Below are positions 14,809 to 23,856 of a DNA stretch of 39,653 bases, piece after piece. The DNA lies in the NCBI GenBank assembly GCA_018895765.1, contig JAHINX010000026.1:1-39653 (forward strand). Reading direction: 5' to 3'. Within the stretch, counting starts at the first letter, position 1. Each line of letters begins with the position of its first letter. The notes below the pieces were generated by a model. It was not told the origin of the DNA. It did no database searches and worked only from the letters and a program-made list of their open reading frames with translations. Both the position numbers and the translations under genes were made by a program. The stretch is from Patescibacteria group bacterium (GTDB lineage: Bacteria; Patescibacteriota; Patescibacteriia; GCA-002772895).

Positions 14809-15930
14809 ATGAAAAAAATAGGTGAAAAAATTACAAAGCCGGTTATTCTAAGCTCTATTTTTGGTCTTTTGGCGGCTATGGTTGGGACCTTTGCTATAAT
14901 AAGTTTTTATATGCCTGGAGGTATTTTTGAAAAAAATATTGATACGGAAAACCAGACCCAAGAATTATTAAAAACAAGTTTGGGAATAAAGGCATATGGG
15001 AGGCTGGAGGTGTTTGAGTTTCTAGATAAGGCTCTTCCTTCTGTTGCCGGTATATACAAAAAGAAAACCGCGACCACACTTATAGATAGCCTATATCTTG
15101 AAAAGGATCGTCTGGGGTTTGGTTTTGTTCTTACTTCTGATGGCTGGATAGTGACGGACGCAAGCGCTATAGACGGGTGGAGTGTAAAGGCGCTTACCGT
15201 GAGTATAGGAAACGTGCTCTATAATGTGGAAGATAAAGTAAATGACGCATGGACGGATGTTGTTTTTCTAAAACTTGATGCAAAGAAATTGCCCGTTATT
15301 TCATTGGGTGACAGCGAAGCGGTACAACTCGGTGATGTTGTTTTTTCCGGAAGCGGTAAAAACAACTTTTGGTTTAATTATGTAAACGCAATAAATTTTT
15401 ATCCCAATAAGACAAGCAAAGGAGAACTACTTTTGTCATCCGAAGAATTTGGTAAAGTAATAAAGCTTCAAGGAGATATACCAATAGAACTTGATGGCGG
15501 AATGATGGCAAACCGTTTTGGAGAAGTAATTGGTATTGCGGTTGCGGGTAAAAATCAAAATTATATTATTCCGATAAATTATTTTAAAGGAGTCGTAAAT
15601 TCTGTTTTAAAAGATCGGCGTGTAGAAAGGCCTTATCTCGGAGTAAACTATATTGACCTTAGTTTTGCATTGGGAAGCGATTTGCCAAATGAGAGTGGCG
15701 CCTATGTTTACGGGGGTGGGCTCTTGCGTTCTGTGGAAGCTGGTTCTCCGGCCGCGCAAGCCGGTCTTAGCACGGGAGATACGATTTTGGCGGTTGAAAA
15801 CACCAATATAAATGAATATAAAAATTTATCGGAAATTATTTATGAATATAAGCCCGGTGATGAGATAACGTTGAAAATTTTACGTGAAGGAGAAGAAAGG
15901 GAAATAAAGGCGAAATTGGGGAGCAAGTAA
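14809..15930 (+). CDS. HtrA/DegP-like protein, catalytically inactive, with PDZ domain
   Basis: A 373-residue protein from ATG 14809; a GTG at 14776 would add 11 residues. One N-terminal membrane helix (VILSSIFGLLAAMVGTFAIISFY) anchors a trypsin-fold domain facing outward, followed by a PDZ domain (about residues 268-373: YLGVNY...VEAGSPAAQAGLSTGDTILAVENTNI). The HtrA scaffold is clear (GFGFVLTSDGWIVTDASAI, TDVVFLKLD, LGDSEAVQLGD, GGMMANRFGEVIGIA). The catalytic His is replaced by Ser119 and the catalytic Ser by Asp229 (NSGG became LDGG); only Asp150 remains. It is probably a substrate-binding or chaperone-like pseudoprotease. The frame is intact and well conserved, arguing against decay. Confidence 0.85.
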   Translation: MKKIGEKITKPVILSSIFGLLAAMVGTFAIISFYMPGGIFEKNIDTENQTQELLKTSLGIKAYGRLEVFEFLDKALPSVAGIYKKKTATTLIDSLYLEKDRLGFGFVLTSDGWIVTDASAIDGWSVKALTVSIGNVLYNVEDKVNDAWTDVVFLKLDAKKLPVISLGDSEAVQLGDVVFSGSGKNNFWFNYVNAINFYPNKTSKGELLLSSEEFGKVIKLQGDIPIELDGGMMANRFGEVIGIAVAGKNQNYIIPINYFKGVVNSVLKDRRVERPYLGVNYIDLSFALGSDLPNESGAYVYGGGLLRSVEAGSPAAQAGLSTGDTILAVENTNINEYKNLSEIIYEYKPGDEITLKILREGEEREIKAKLGSK

Positions 15931-15931
15931 T

Positions 15932-15960
15932 TTGACACAATTTCTATATCGTGCTACCTT
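15932..15960 (+). promoter_or_regulatory. Promoter upstream of nusA
   Basis: TTGACA (15932-15937), a 17-base spacer ending CGTGC, and TACCTT (15955-15960). It begins 2 bases after the HtrA-like stop codon. The leader to nusA is about 118 nt. Confidence 0.65.
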
Positions 15961-15993
15961 ACTTATAGTAAGGGCTGGTCTAATGGACTGGCC
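15957..15993 (+). promoter_or_regulatory. Palindromic site over the -10 plus leader hairpin
   Basis: CCTTACT-TAT-AGTAAGG (15957-15973) is a perfect inverted repeat overlapping the -10 and the predicted start site, the geometry of a repressor operator. Directly after it, GGCTGGTC (15973-15980) pairs with GACTGGCC (15986-15993) and is followed by ATTTTAAT, a weak terminator or attenuator candidate. The hairpin could instead end the upstream operon. The pairing is seen; the roles are inferred. Confidence 0.45.
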
Positions 15994-16009
15994 ATTTTAA
16001 TAATAAAGC

Positions 16010-16082
16010 TAGGGTTTAGCAGTTAGCGGTTAGCGTTTAGGATTTTAACTATACGCTATACGCTATACGCTATACGCTATTA
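16010..16082 (+). repeat. Stuttered-word element (tatacgc) before nusA
   Basis: Words agcagttagcggttagcg at the left, then several tandem tatacgc repeats at the right (about 16050-16079). TAGCGTTTAG is the imperfect complement of CTATACGCTA. It ends a few bases before the nusA ATG. Confidence 0.8.
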
Positions 16083-16084
16083 AT

Positions 16085-17476
16085 ATGTCCGATATTGAAA
16101 AAGCAATACGTCAGATAGCTGACGAAAAAAATATTCCTTACGAAACAGTAATCAGCACTATTGAGGCGGCGCTGGCAGCGGCATACCGCAAGGATTTTGG
16201 TGAAAAAAATCAGAATATTAAAGTAGAATTTGATGCGACCACAGGCGGTTCGCGCGTTTTTGATGAAAAAACTGTTGTCACAGACGAAATGTATGATGAT
16301 GCAGTAAAAATTCTTGAAGAGCGTGACGCTCTCCGCGCCGAGGGCAAACTGGAAAGAAGCGAGCTTACGGAAGAGGAGCGTGAAAAAGAAAAAGAAATAA
16401 CACTTTATCCAAAATTGCATATATCTTTAACAGAAGCAAAAAAAATAAAAAAAGATGTTGAGTCTGGTGAGATTTTACATATCGAACTTCAGGTTCCGGA
16501 AAGTTATGGAAGAATGGCCGCCCAGACAGCGAAGCAGGTTATCATCCAGCGCATTAGGGAGACGGAAAGGGAGATTGTTTTTGAAGAATTCAAAGAAAAC
16601 GAAGGCGCGATAATGATTGGCACCATAGCCAGAAAAGAAGGAAGAATTGTCTTAGTTGATATTGGAAAAACAACTGGCGTAATGCTTGCCGACGACCAAA
16701 TACCGCGCGAATTTTATCAGCCGGGTCAGCGTTTGAAAGTATATATAAAATCGGTAGAAAAGACTCCAAAAGGCCCGCAAATTCTTGTTTCACGCACCCA
16801 TCCCGATATAGTGGCAAAGTTATTTGAATCAGAAATTCCAGAAATCGCCTCTGGTGTTGTTGAAATAAAAGGAGTCGCCCGCGAAGCTGGTTCGCGTTCC
16901 AAGGTTGCTGTTTATACCAAAGAAGAAAATATTGACCCGATTGGTTCCTGTATCGGACAAAGAGGTTCTAGAATTCAGACAATTATAAGTGAATTGGGAG
17001 GAGAGAAGGTTGATGTTGTTATGTATAGTGACGACGCGAGAGCTTTTATAACCAATGCTCTTTCTCCGGCAAAGGTTTTGAATATGGAAATAGAAGAAAA
17101 AGATAAAACGGCGATTGCTAAAGTGGCGCCCGATCAATTTTCTTTAGCAATTGGTAAAAATGGACAAAATGTTCGCTTGGCGGCAAGACTAACGGGTTGG
17201 AAAATAAATGTAAAAGAAGACCGCGACGACGATATTAAACCGGCAGAAATTTCTATAGCTCCAGAAGAAGGAGAAGAGCCAATAAAACAAGAAAACAATA
17301 AAACAACAAAACAAGAAGAAGAAACGAAGGAGATTGTGGCGGAAAAAGCGCCAAAGAAAAAGAAAACCTTAAAAAAGAAAGTTGTAAAAGAAGAAAAAAA
17401 GGAAGAAGATGAGGCGGAAACACCAGAAGAAGAGGTGGTAAAAGAAGAAGCGCCTACTGAAGAAGCAAAAAAGTAA
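16085..17476 (+). CDS. nusA: Transcription factor NusA
   Basis: A 463-residue elongation, pausing and termination factor that binds RNA polymerase and RNA. The N-terminal polymerase-binding domain covers about residues 1-160. The S1 domain follows (GTIARKEGRIVLVDIGKTTGVM, about 178-245). The two KH domains carry GSCIGQRGSRI and LAIGKNGQNVRLAARLTGWKI (about 250-380). The tail from about residue 385 is a low-complexity run of Lys and Glu with blocks such as KKKKTLKKK, replacing the acidic repeats of longer NusA proteins. The N-domain also carries a charged insert (KLERSELTEEEREKEKE, about 88-105). No SD; the start follows a stuttered repeat. Confidence 0.96.
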   Translation: MSDIEKAIRQIADEKNIPYETVISTIEAALAAAYRKDFGEKNQNIKVEFDATTGGSRVFDEKTVVTDEMYDDAVKILEERDALRAEGKLERSELTEEEREKEKEITLYPKLHISLTEAKKIKKDVESGEILHIELQVPESYGRMAAQTAKQVIIQRIRETEREIVFEEFKENEGAIMIGTIARKEGRIVLVDIGKTTGVMLADDQIPREFYQPGQRLKVYIKSVEKTPKGPQILVSRTHPDIVAKLFESEIPEIASGVVEIKGVAREAGSRSKVAVYTKEENIDPIGSCIGQRGSRIQTIISELGGEKVDVVMYSDDARAFITNALSPAKVLNMEIEEKDKTAIAKVAPDQFSLAIGKNGQNVRLAARLTGWKINVKEDRDDDIKPAEISIAPEEGEEPIKQENNKTTKQEEETKEIVAEKAPKKKKTLKKKVVKEEKKEEDEAETPEEEVVKEEAPTEEAKK

Positions 17477-17487
17477 TAAAAATAAAG

Positions 17488-17626
17488 TTTGAATTTTGAA
17501 GTTTGAATTTTGATTCAATTTTGAATGTTTTAATCTTGAAGGATTAAGAAAATACAACAATTCACTTCAAACTTAAATCATTAAGTCATTCATTCAAAAT
17601 TCGAAATTCAAAATTCGAAATTTTCT
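17488..17626 (+). repeat. Stuttered-word quasi-palindrome (gaattttgaa), copy B
   Basis: Its left part 17488-17550 matches copy A (6528-6590) at 60 of 63 positions. The right arm (caaaattcgaaattcaaaat words) mirrors the left. It fills the spacer from just after nusA to the base before the yidC ATG. Confidence 0.85.
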
Positions 17627-18376
17627 ATGCTATACCTCTATCACATAATTCTTTACAACCCAATCTATAACGCCCTTGTATTTTTTTATAATGTTATTCC
17701 TTGGCATGATTTTGGAATTTCCATAATTATTTTGACTATTCTTTTAAAAGTTCTTTTGTATCCTCTTTCGGCAAAAGCGCTAAAATCTCAGCGCGCCTTG
17801 CAGGACTTGGAACCAAAGATGAAAGCCTTGCAGGCACAGTATAAGGACAATAAACAAGAATTGGCAAAGGCGACAATGGGTCTTTACAAGGAAGAAAAGG
17901 TTTCTCCTTTTTCTTCTTGCCTTCCTCTTTTAATTCAATTTCCTTTTTTGATTGCTCTTTATCAGTCTATGCGCGTTGCTTTAGAGTCGAAAGGATTTGA
18001 GGTTTTATATCCTTTTGTATCCAATCCCGGCACAATTAACGCCGTATCTTTTGGATTTTTAGATTTATCAAAACCCAATATTGCTCTTGCTGTTTTGGCC
18101 GGAGCGGCTCAGTTTTTACAGACAAAAATGCTTCCGTCAAAGCGCCCTCCAAAGGGAGCGGGCGCCGGCGCAAAAGACGAAGGACAGATGGCAATGATGA
18201 ATAAGCAAATGCTATATATGATGCCACTTCTTACGGTATTTATCGGCGCAAGTATTCCGGCAGGGCTTACCCTTTATTGGTTTTTGACGACTATTCTTAC
18301 TATCGGTCAGCAAGTTTTAGTTTTCAACAGGCAGAAAAAGATAGAGCCGGTTGCGGAGATAATAAAAAATTCATAG
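17627..18376 (+). CDS. yidC: Membrane protein insertase YidC/Oxa1
   Basis: A 249-residue short-form insertase that moves membrane proteins into the bilayer alone or with SecYEG. The first core helix is GISIIILTILLKVLLYPL; Lys41 sits where the conserved groove Arg is expected. The cytoplasmic hairpin KSQRALQDLEPKMKALQAQYKDNKQELAKATMGLYKEEKVSPFSSCLPLLIQFPFLIALYQ is clearly YidC, and the last helices include LTLYWFLTTILTIGQQ. The N-terminal helix is near residues 5-22. There is no lipobox. No SD is present. A PRC-barrel gene follows. Confidence 0.95.
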   Translation: MLYLYHIILYNPIYNALVFFYNVIPWHDFGISIIILTILLKVLLYPLSAKALKSQRALQDLEPKMKALQAQYKDNKQELAKATMGLYKEEKVSPFSSCLPLLIQFPFLIALYQSMRVALESKGFEVLYPFVSNPGTINAVSFGFLDLSKPNIALAVLAGAAQFLQTKMLPSKRPPKGAGAGAKDEGQMAMMNKQMLYMMPLLTVFIGASIPAGLTLYWFLTTILTIGQQVLVFNRQKKIEPVAEIIKNS

Positions 18377-18407
18377 CCCACAATTCATAGTGCAATTTAA
18401 GAAGTTT

Positions 18408-18716
18408 ATGATATTATCATTGAAAAAAATAATCGGATTGAAAGTTGAAACAAAGTCGGGACGACACCTCGGTCATCTTCGGGATTTGGATTTGGATACA
18501 GAAACTTTTGAAATCGTAAAAATATATGTAAGGCCTAGCGGAATTGTAAAAGGTCTTGTTGCGGGTGATTTGATTATTTCTAAAAGTAATGTTATTTCAA
18601 TAAGTGAAGAAAAAATAATTGTGGACGATCTTGCGGAAAAGGAATTGACAGAAAATATACAGGGAGAAAAAATCGCCACCTTAGAGAGTCCGGCATCGGC
18701 AATGAGCACGGAGTAA
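18408..18716 (+). CDS. PRC-barrel domain protein
   Basis: A 102-residue protein from ATG 18408 (a GTG at 18390 is possible). LKKIIGLKVETKSGRHLGHLRDLDLDTETFEIVKIYV, then KSNVISISEEKIIVDD, is the PRC-barrel pattern found in RimM and photosynthetic reaction centre H proteins. It has no partner domain, so it is a stand-alone barrel of unknown binding role. It lies between yidC and an SD-led gene. Confidence 0.8.
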   Translation: MILSLKKIIGLKVETKSGRHLGHLRDLDLDTETFEIVKIYVRPSGIVKGLVAGDLIISKSNVISISEEKIIVDDLAEKELTENIQGEKIATLESPASAMSTE

Positions 18717-18746
18717 TTTTTTACCTAAATGGAGGAGCGGTGAGAT

Positions 18747-19673
18747 ATGTATGATTTAAAATACGAAATTTTAAAAGTATTATCTTTTTATGATATTTTT
18801 GAATTTCCGCTGACAATTTGTGAAATAAAAAAATCTATCGGAATAAGAAAAAAGTTGGAAGAAATATATTCTGCGCTGGAATTGTTGGAACAAGAAAATA
18901 AAATACAAAAAGAAGACGGGTATTATTTTTTGCCTCAAAATTTAGATGGAGCAAAAAAAAGAAAAGCCCGTTTTTTGATTTCTTTAAAAAAAATGGAAAG
19001 AGCGAAAAAAGTCGCCAAAATATTTTCCCGGTTTCCGTTCATCAGGTTTATTGGCGTCTGTAACTCTTTGGGATATATGAACGCAGAAGATAAGAGTGAT
19101 ATAGATTTTTTTATAATTGCCGAGTCAGGCCGGCTTTGGACAGCGCGCTTTTTAACTGCTTCTTTTTTAAAAATTTTTAATATGAGGCCGAAGAATGGGG
19201 AGAATAAAGACAAGATATGCCTCAGCTTTTTTATAAGCAAGGATTTTTTGGATATATCAAAAATTGCGCTTTCTGACGGTGACCCATATCTTTTTCATTG
19301 GATGCTTTGGCTTACCCCGCTTTATGACAGTGGAATTTATCAAAAATTTTTGAAAGAAAATATATGGATAAAAAAATATTTTCCCGCTTTTTATGGACAA
19401 GATACGGCATTTTCAAAAATCTTAAAAAATCCGATACAGCGCGTTAGAGAAGCGCCATTTATATTTTTTCCAGAACGCATAATTAAAAAATTTCAGTTGA
19501 AGGTTATGCCACGCGGAATGAAGGGGGCATTAAAGAAGGGTGATAATAGCGTTATTATAAATGACGAGATGCTAAAATTTCACTTGATAGATAGAAGAGC
19601 GGAGTATAGAGAACGATTTTACCAGAAGGTAAAATCGTTAAATCCCAATTTCCCAAATCCCAAATCCCAATAA
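18747..19673 (+). CDS. Nucleotidyltransferase-like protein with N-terminal winged helix
   Basis: A 308-residue soluble protein. A GGAGG site lies about 11 bases before ATG 18747. Residues 1-70 look like a winged helix (LSFYDIFEFPLTICEIKKSI...LEEIYSALELLEQENKIQKEDGYYFL). Residues 103-135 carry NSLGYMNAEDKSDIDFFII, which resembles the polymerase-beta type nucleotidyltransferase pattern with the DxD metal pair. The substrate is unknown. The C-terminal residues NPNFPNPKSQ and the stop are encoded by the following stuttered repeat, so the element supplies the protein tail. Confidence 0.7.
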   Translation: MYDLKYEILKVLSFYDIFEFPLTICEIKKSIGIRKKLEEIYSALELLEQENKIQKEDGYYFLPQNLDGAKKRKARFLISLKKMERAKKVAKIFSRFPFIRFIGVCNSLGYMNAEDKSDIDFFIIAESGRLWTARFLTASFLKIFNMRPKNGENKDKICLSFFISKDFLDISKIALSDGDPYLFHWMLWLTPLYDSGIYQKFLKENIWIKKYFPAFYGQDTAFSKILKNPIQRVREAPFIFFPERIIKKFQLKVMPRGMKGALKKGDNSVIINDEMLKFHLIDRRAEYRERFYQKVKSLNPNFPNPKSQ

Positions 19674-19745
19674 ATTATTTAATGACCCAATGTCCAAGAC
19701 ATTTCTTTCATTGGTCATTGGGATTTGAGGAATTGGTCATTTTTA
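19643..19745 (+). repeat. Stuttered-word quasi-palindrome (aatccca) overlapping a gene end
   Basis: Words aatcccaatttcccaaatcc (left, inside the last codons of the upstream gene) are mirrored by attggtcattgggatttgag and gaattggtcatt (right), around a central gacccaatgtccaagac. It ends close to the next gene start. Confidence 0.8.
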
Positions 19746-19757
19746 AAATATTTTTAT

Positions 19758-20921
19758 ATGTTCTCCAATCATAAGCTAAGCAAAATATCTTTTTTGGTAT
19801 TCATCTTCCTCCTGCCGTTTCAGACGCGGTTGATTTTGTTTCCGATGAAACCGGAATTTTTGGGATTTAGTATTTATTTGTCGGAAATATTTTTATGGTC
19901 CGCGCTGGCTCTTTGGTTAATTAATGATTACAGAAAAATAAAATTGCCTTTTTGTTTTTTTGTTTTTTTGTTTTTTTGTCTTTTTACTATTTTGTGGTCG
20001 CCGAATAAAATCGCGGCCTTCCGATTATGGCTTTATTTTCTTGAAGGGATGTTAATTTTTGGTTATCTAAAATCAAATAAGGATATATGGGCTTATGCGG
20101 CCAAAGCATTATTATTTTCTTTATTTATAGTTTCTTGTTTTGCAATTTGGCAATTTTTTAATTTGGGTTCCCCGGCATTTAAGTGGCTTGGACTTTCGGC
20201 GCGCGGAGCATGGAACTTGGGTGATATAGTTATTGGTTCGGAGGGCACGCGATGGCTTCGCGCTTATGGCACGTTTCCGCATCCTAATATTCTTGGAGGA
20301 TATTTGGCGATCGGCATATTGTTATTAATTTCTTTTGTAAAAAAAGGCGCTTCAAAAATTTTTATATATCCCTTGGGCGCGATATTTATTTTTTCATTAT
20401 TTTTAACTTTCAGCCGGTCGGCTTGGCTTGGGCTGGTGGCCGTTCTCATATACTACTCCTTTAAAAATTTTGACAATAAAGATATCAGAAAGTTTTTTAT
20501 TTTTTCTATTCTTTCTATTGCTAGTTTGTCTTTTATTTTTTGGCCTTTTGTTACGTCGCGCGTAAAAAGTGAGGGTTATCTGGAAAGTAAATCAAATATT
20601 GAACGGGTGGCAAGTTGGAGAGAGGGGCTTGAGCTTTGGACACAAAATCCACTTTTTGGTATTGGGATTGGAAATTATACTATAGGGCTCCCGAAACCCT
20701 ACGGTCAGCCGAGCCATAACATTTTTTTAATGGTTTTAGCAGAATTGGGCGCAGTTGGTTTTTTGTTATATTTAGCACTATGGCGAAAGCTATGGAAAAG
20801 CGGTTTACACTCCGTACTCATTTTGTTTTTTATAATAGGTTTATTTGATCATTATCTTTGGACTCTATATTCCGGGCAGATGATATTCTGGGTAGGGCTT
20901 GCATTTTTTCAAGAAAATTAG
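19758..20921 (+). CDS. O-antigen ligase/polymerase-like membrane protein (Wzy_C, PF04932)
   Basis: A 387-residue protein with about ten to eleven membrane helices. ATG 19758 (MFSNHKLSK) is preferred; an in-frame ATG 11 codons upstream lies in the repeat. The family region is FLTFSRSAWLGLVAVLIYYSF, then SNIERVASWREGLELWTQNPLFGIGIGNY and PSHNIFLMVLAELGAVGFLLYLAL; the ER/SW-R segment and PxHNxFL are typical. Such proteins polymerise or transfer lipid-linked glycans outside the membrane, so it may complete the glycan made by the 3844-9014 genes. Residues 308-316 (TIGLPKPYG) lie between two conserved motifs and are encoded by a 27-nt hairpin element also present in rsmA. Confidence 0.88.
   Translation: MFSNHKLSKISFLVFIFLLPFQTRLILFPMKPEFLGFSIYLSEIFLWSALALWLINDYRKIKLPFCFFVFLFFCLFTILWSPNKIAAFRLWLYFLEGMLIFGYLKSNKDIWAYAAKALLFSLFIVSCFAIWQFFNLGSPAFKWLGLSARGAWNLGDIVIGSEGTRWLRAYGTFPHPNILGGYLAIGILLLISFVKKGASKIFIYPLGAIFIFSLFLTFSRSAWLGLVAVLIYYSFKNFDNKDIRKFFIFSILSIASLSFIFWPFVTSRVKSEGYLESKSNIERVASWREGLELWTQNPLFGIGIGNYTIGLPKPYGQPSHNIFLMVLAELGAVGFLLYLALWRKLWKSGLHSVLILFFIIGLFDHYLWTLYSGQMIFWVGLAFFQEN
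20679..20705 (+). repeat. 27-nt hairpin element inside the ligase gene
   Basis: Starts ACTATAGGG and ends CCCTACGGT, around a CTCCCGAAA loop. It is identical to 26552-26578 in rsmA except at two bases of the right arm, and it is in the same reading frame (TIGLPKPY). It occupies exactly nine codons. Confidence 0.85.
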
Positions 20922-20956
20922 CTAATTTTAGTAAAAATATTTTTTAAAATAAGAAC

Positions 20957-20993
20957 TTGACAAAGTTTTTATTTTATGGCAAAATAGTATAAT
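20957..20993 (+). promoter_or_regulatory. Possible groESL promoter
   Basis: TTGACA (20957-20962) and TATAAT (20988-20993) occur upstream of groS, but the 25-base spacing is too long for one sigma-70 promoter; CAAAAT at 20980 is an alternative -10 with 17 bases. No CIRCE-type TTAGCACTC repeat is seen. Confidence 0.4.
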
Positions 20994-21075
20994 CGTTAAA
21001 TTCGTTAAATAATTAAATCCGTTAAATGAGCTATTTTTAATGCATTTAACGCCTTTAATGCATTTAACGCAAATT
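20994..21075 (+). repeat. Stuttered-word quasi-palindrome (gttaaat) before groS
   Basis: Words cgttaaattcgttaaat and ccgttaaat at the left are mirrored by gcatttaacgcctttaatg and catttaacgc at the right. The word family is shared with 7799-7872. It forms the groESL leader. Confidence 0.8.
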
Positions 21076-21078
21076 TTT

Positions 21079-21366
21079 ATGCTTAAACCTCTAAATGACA
21101 GGGTTTTGGTAAAACCTCTAAAAGACGAAGAAAAGACAGCCAGTGGCATAATTTTGCCAGACACTGTAGAGAAAGAACGCTCAGAAAAGGGCGAAGTTAT
21201 TGCTACAGGTCCGGGCCGTATGTTGGAAACCGGCCAGCGCGCGCCAATGTCTGTTGCAGTCGGCAATAAAGTTTTATTTAAAAAATACTCACCGGAAGAA
21301 ATTAAAGTTGATGGCGAGGAATATCTGGTTTTAGACGAGCGAGATATCTTAGCAATCATTGAATAA
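21079..21366 (+). CDS. groS: Co-chaperonin GroES
   Basis: A 95-residue lid of the GroEL folding chamber. ATG 21079 (MLKPLNDRVLVKPL) is chosen; the longer frame would be encoded by the repeat element. The mobile loop (EEKTASGIILPDTVEKERSEKGEV, about residues 17-40) and the end YLVLDERDILAIIE are typical. A repeat element lies between it and groL. Confidence 0.97.
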   Translation: MLKPLNDRVLVKPLKDEEKTASGIILPDTVEKERSEKGEVIATGPGRMLETGQRAPMSVAVGNKVLFKKYSPEEIKVDGEEYLVLDERDILAIIE

Positions 21367-23106
<1,740 letters not shown>

Positions 23107-23140
23107 CACAGATAAAGCCAGCACAGATAACACAGATATT
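23107..23140 (+). repeat. Stuttered words (cacagata) after groL
   Basis: Three words of the type cacagata occur in 34 bases between the groL stop and the terminator. No mirrored arm is evident. Confidence 0.55.
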
Positions 23141-23174
23141 AGACGCTCCGCGATATTGCGGAGCGTCTTTGTTT
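23141..23174 (+). terminator. Rho-independent terminator of groESL
   Basis: AGACGCTCCGC (23141-23151) pairs perfectly with GCGGAGCGTCT (23158-23168) over a 6-base loop, then TTTGTTT. Confidence 0.92.
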
Positions 23175-23208
23175 CTTAATGTTTTTATACAAAATTTTAT
23201 TTTTTAAT

Positions 23209-23268
23209 TTGCTTATTTATTAAAAGAATCATATAATAAATCATATGATTAATCATATGATTTATTAT
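23209..23268 (+). promoter_or_regulatory. Promoter and 36-bp palindromic operator of an AbrB-like gene
   Basis: TTGCTT (23209-23214), 17 bases, TATAAT (23232-23237). Bases 23233-23268 form a perfect 36-bp palindrome made of two TCATATGATT units, overlapping the -10, the predicted start site and the first two bases of the ATG at 23267. This geometry suggests that the encoded DNA-binding protein represses itself. Confidence 0.75.
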
Positions 23269-23443
23269 GGGACGAAATAGAGATGAAAAAATCAGAAAAT
23301 TGCAAAATTCCGGACGCGGTTCATATACCGTCAGCTTGCCCGTTAAGGCAATACGGGAATTAAAATGGCAAGAAAATCAAAAACTCGTAGTTGAATACGA
23401 CAAATCAAGAAAGCGTTTTGTTATTAAGGATTGGAAGAGATAA
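23267..23443 (+). CDS. AbrB/MazE-type (SpoVT-AbrB) DNA-binding protein
   Basis: A 58-residue protein starting MGRNRDEKIRKLQNSG. The swapped-hairpin AbrB pattern is visible as RGSYTVSLPVKAIRELKWQENQKLVVEYD, with LPVKAIRELKW in the position of the family's IPxxIRxxLGI. The end KRFVIKDWKR is basic. It is probably a dimeric transition-state-type regulator. No toxin partner with a recognisable PIN or MazF fold follows, so an antitoxin role is not supported. The 36-bp palindrome over its start is the likely operator. Confidence 0.85.
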   Translation: MGRNRDEKIRKLQNSGRGSYTVSLPVKAIRELKWQENQKLVVEYDKSRKRFVIKDWKR

Positions 23444-23545
23444 TTGCAAATTGCAAATATCAAATTGCAAACTTGTATATTGTCTTCCGCAAAGCGGAAC
23501 TAATAATTAAATTTGAAATTTGAAATTAAAAATTTGAAATTGGAA
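23444..23545 (+). repeat. Stuttered-word element (aaattgcaaa / tttgaaattt)
   Basis: Left words ttgcaaattgcaaatatcaaa, then cttccgcaaagcggaac (a small hairpin), then right words aaatttgaaatttgaaatt. The arms are partly complementary. It ends just before the ATG at 23547. Confidence 0.7.
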
Positions 23546-23546
23546 T

Positions 23547-23855
23547 ATGCCCGCACAACAAAAAAACAGAATTTTCGCTGCCATATCATATTTGTGGATT
23601 TTGGTTTTGATTCCGGTTTTATATAAGCGCGATAATGAATTTATTATGCACCATGCCCGCCAGGGACTTGTCGTTTTAATCGCCAGTTTTTTTTCAAGCA
23701 TTATCGGCTGGATACCTTTTCTCGGATATTATTTATCCATGATTATGGGGTTGGGGCTTGCAATTTTGGCCATTTTAGGTATAATAAACGCATTAGACGG
23801 TAAGCAATGGGAAATGCCGATTCTTGGTAAATATGCGAAGAAGATTAAGTTTTAG
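23547..23855 (+). CDS. Small membrane protein, Tic20/DUF4870-like
   Basis: A 102-residue protein with two to three membrane helices: AISYLWILVLIPVLYKRD, LVVLIASFFSSIIGWIPFLGYYLSMIMGLGLAILAILGIINAL. The motif DNEFIMHHARQGLVV matches the conserved F-x-x-x-HA-x-Q-(G/A) of DUF4870/Tic20-like proteins. The function of this bacterial family is not defined. No SD; the start follows a repeat element. Confidence 0.75.
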   Translation: MPAQQKNRIFAAISYLWILVLIPVLYKRDNEFIMHHARQGLVVLIASFFSSIIGWIPFLGYYLSMIMGLGLAILAILGIINALDGKQWEMPILGKYAKKIKF

Positions 23856-23856
23856 G

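Noticed and set aside
11843..16082. Possible CRISPR or tandem-repeat arrays at the stuttered spacers
   Set aside because: The words are 7-12 bases, degenerate, without unique spacers and mirrored; no cas genes are near.
20922..21078. CIRCE/HrcA operator before groES-groEL
   Set aside because: No TTAGCACTC-N9-GAGTGCTAA or close variant is present.
23267..23855. Toxin-antitoxin pair (AbrB-like protein plus the next gene)
   Set aside because: The downstream protein is a Tic20/DUF4870-like membrane protein with no toxin fold, and a 100-bp repeat separates them.
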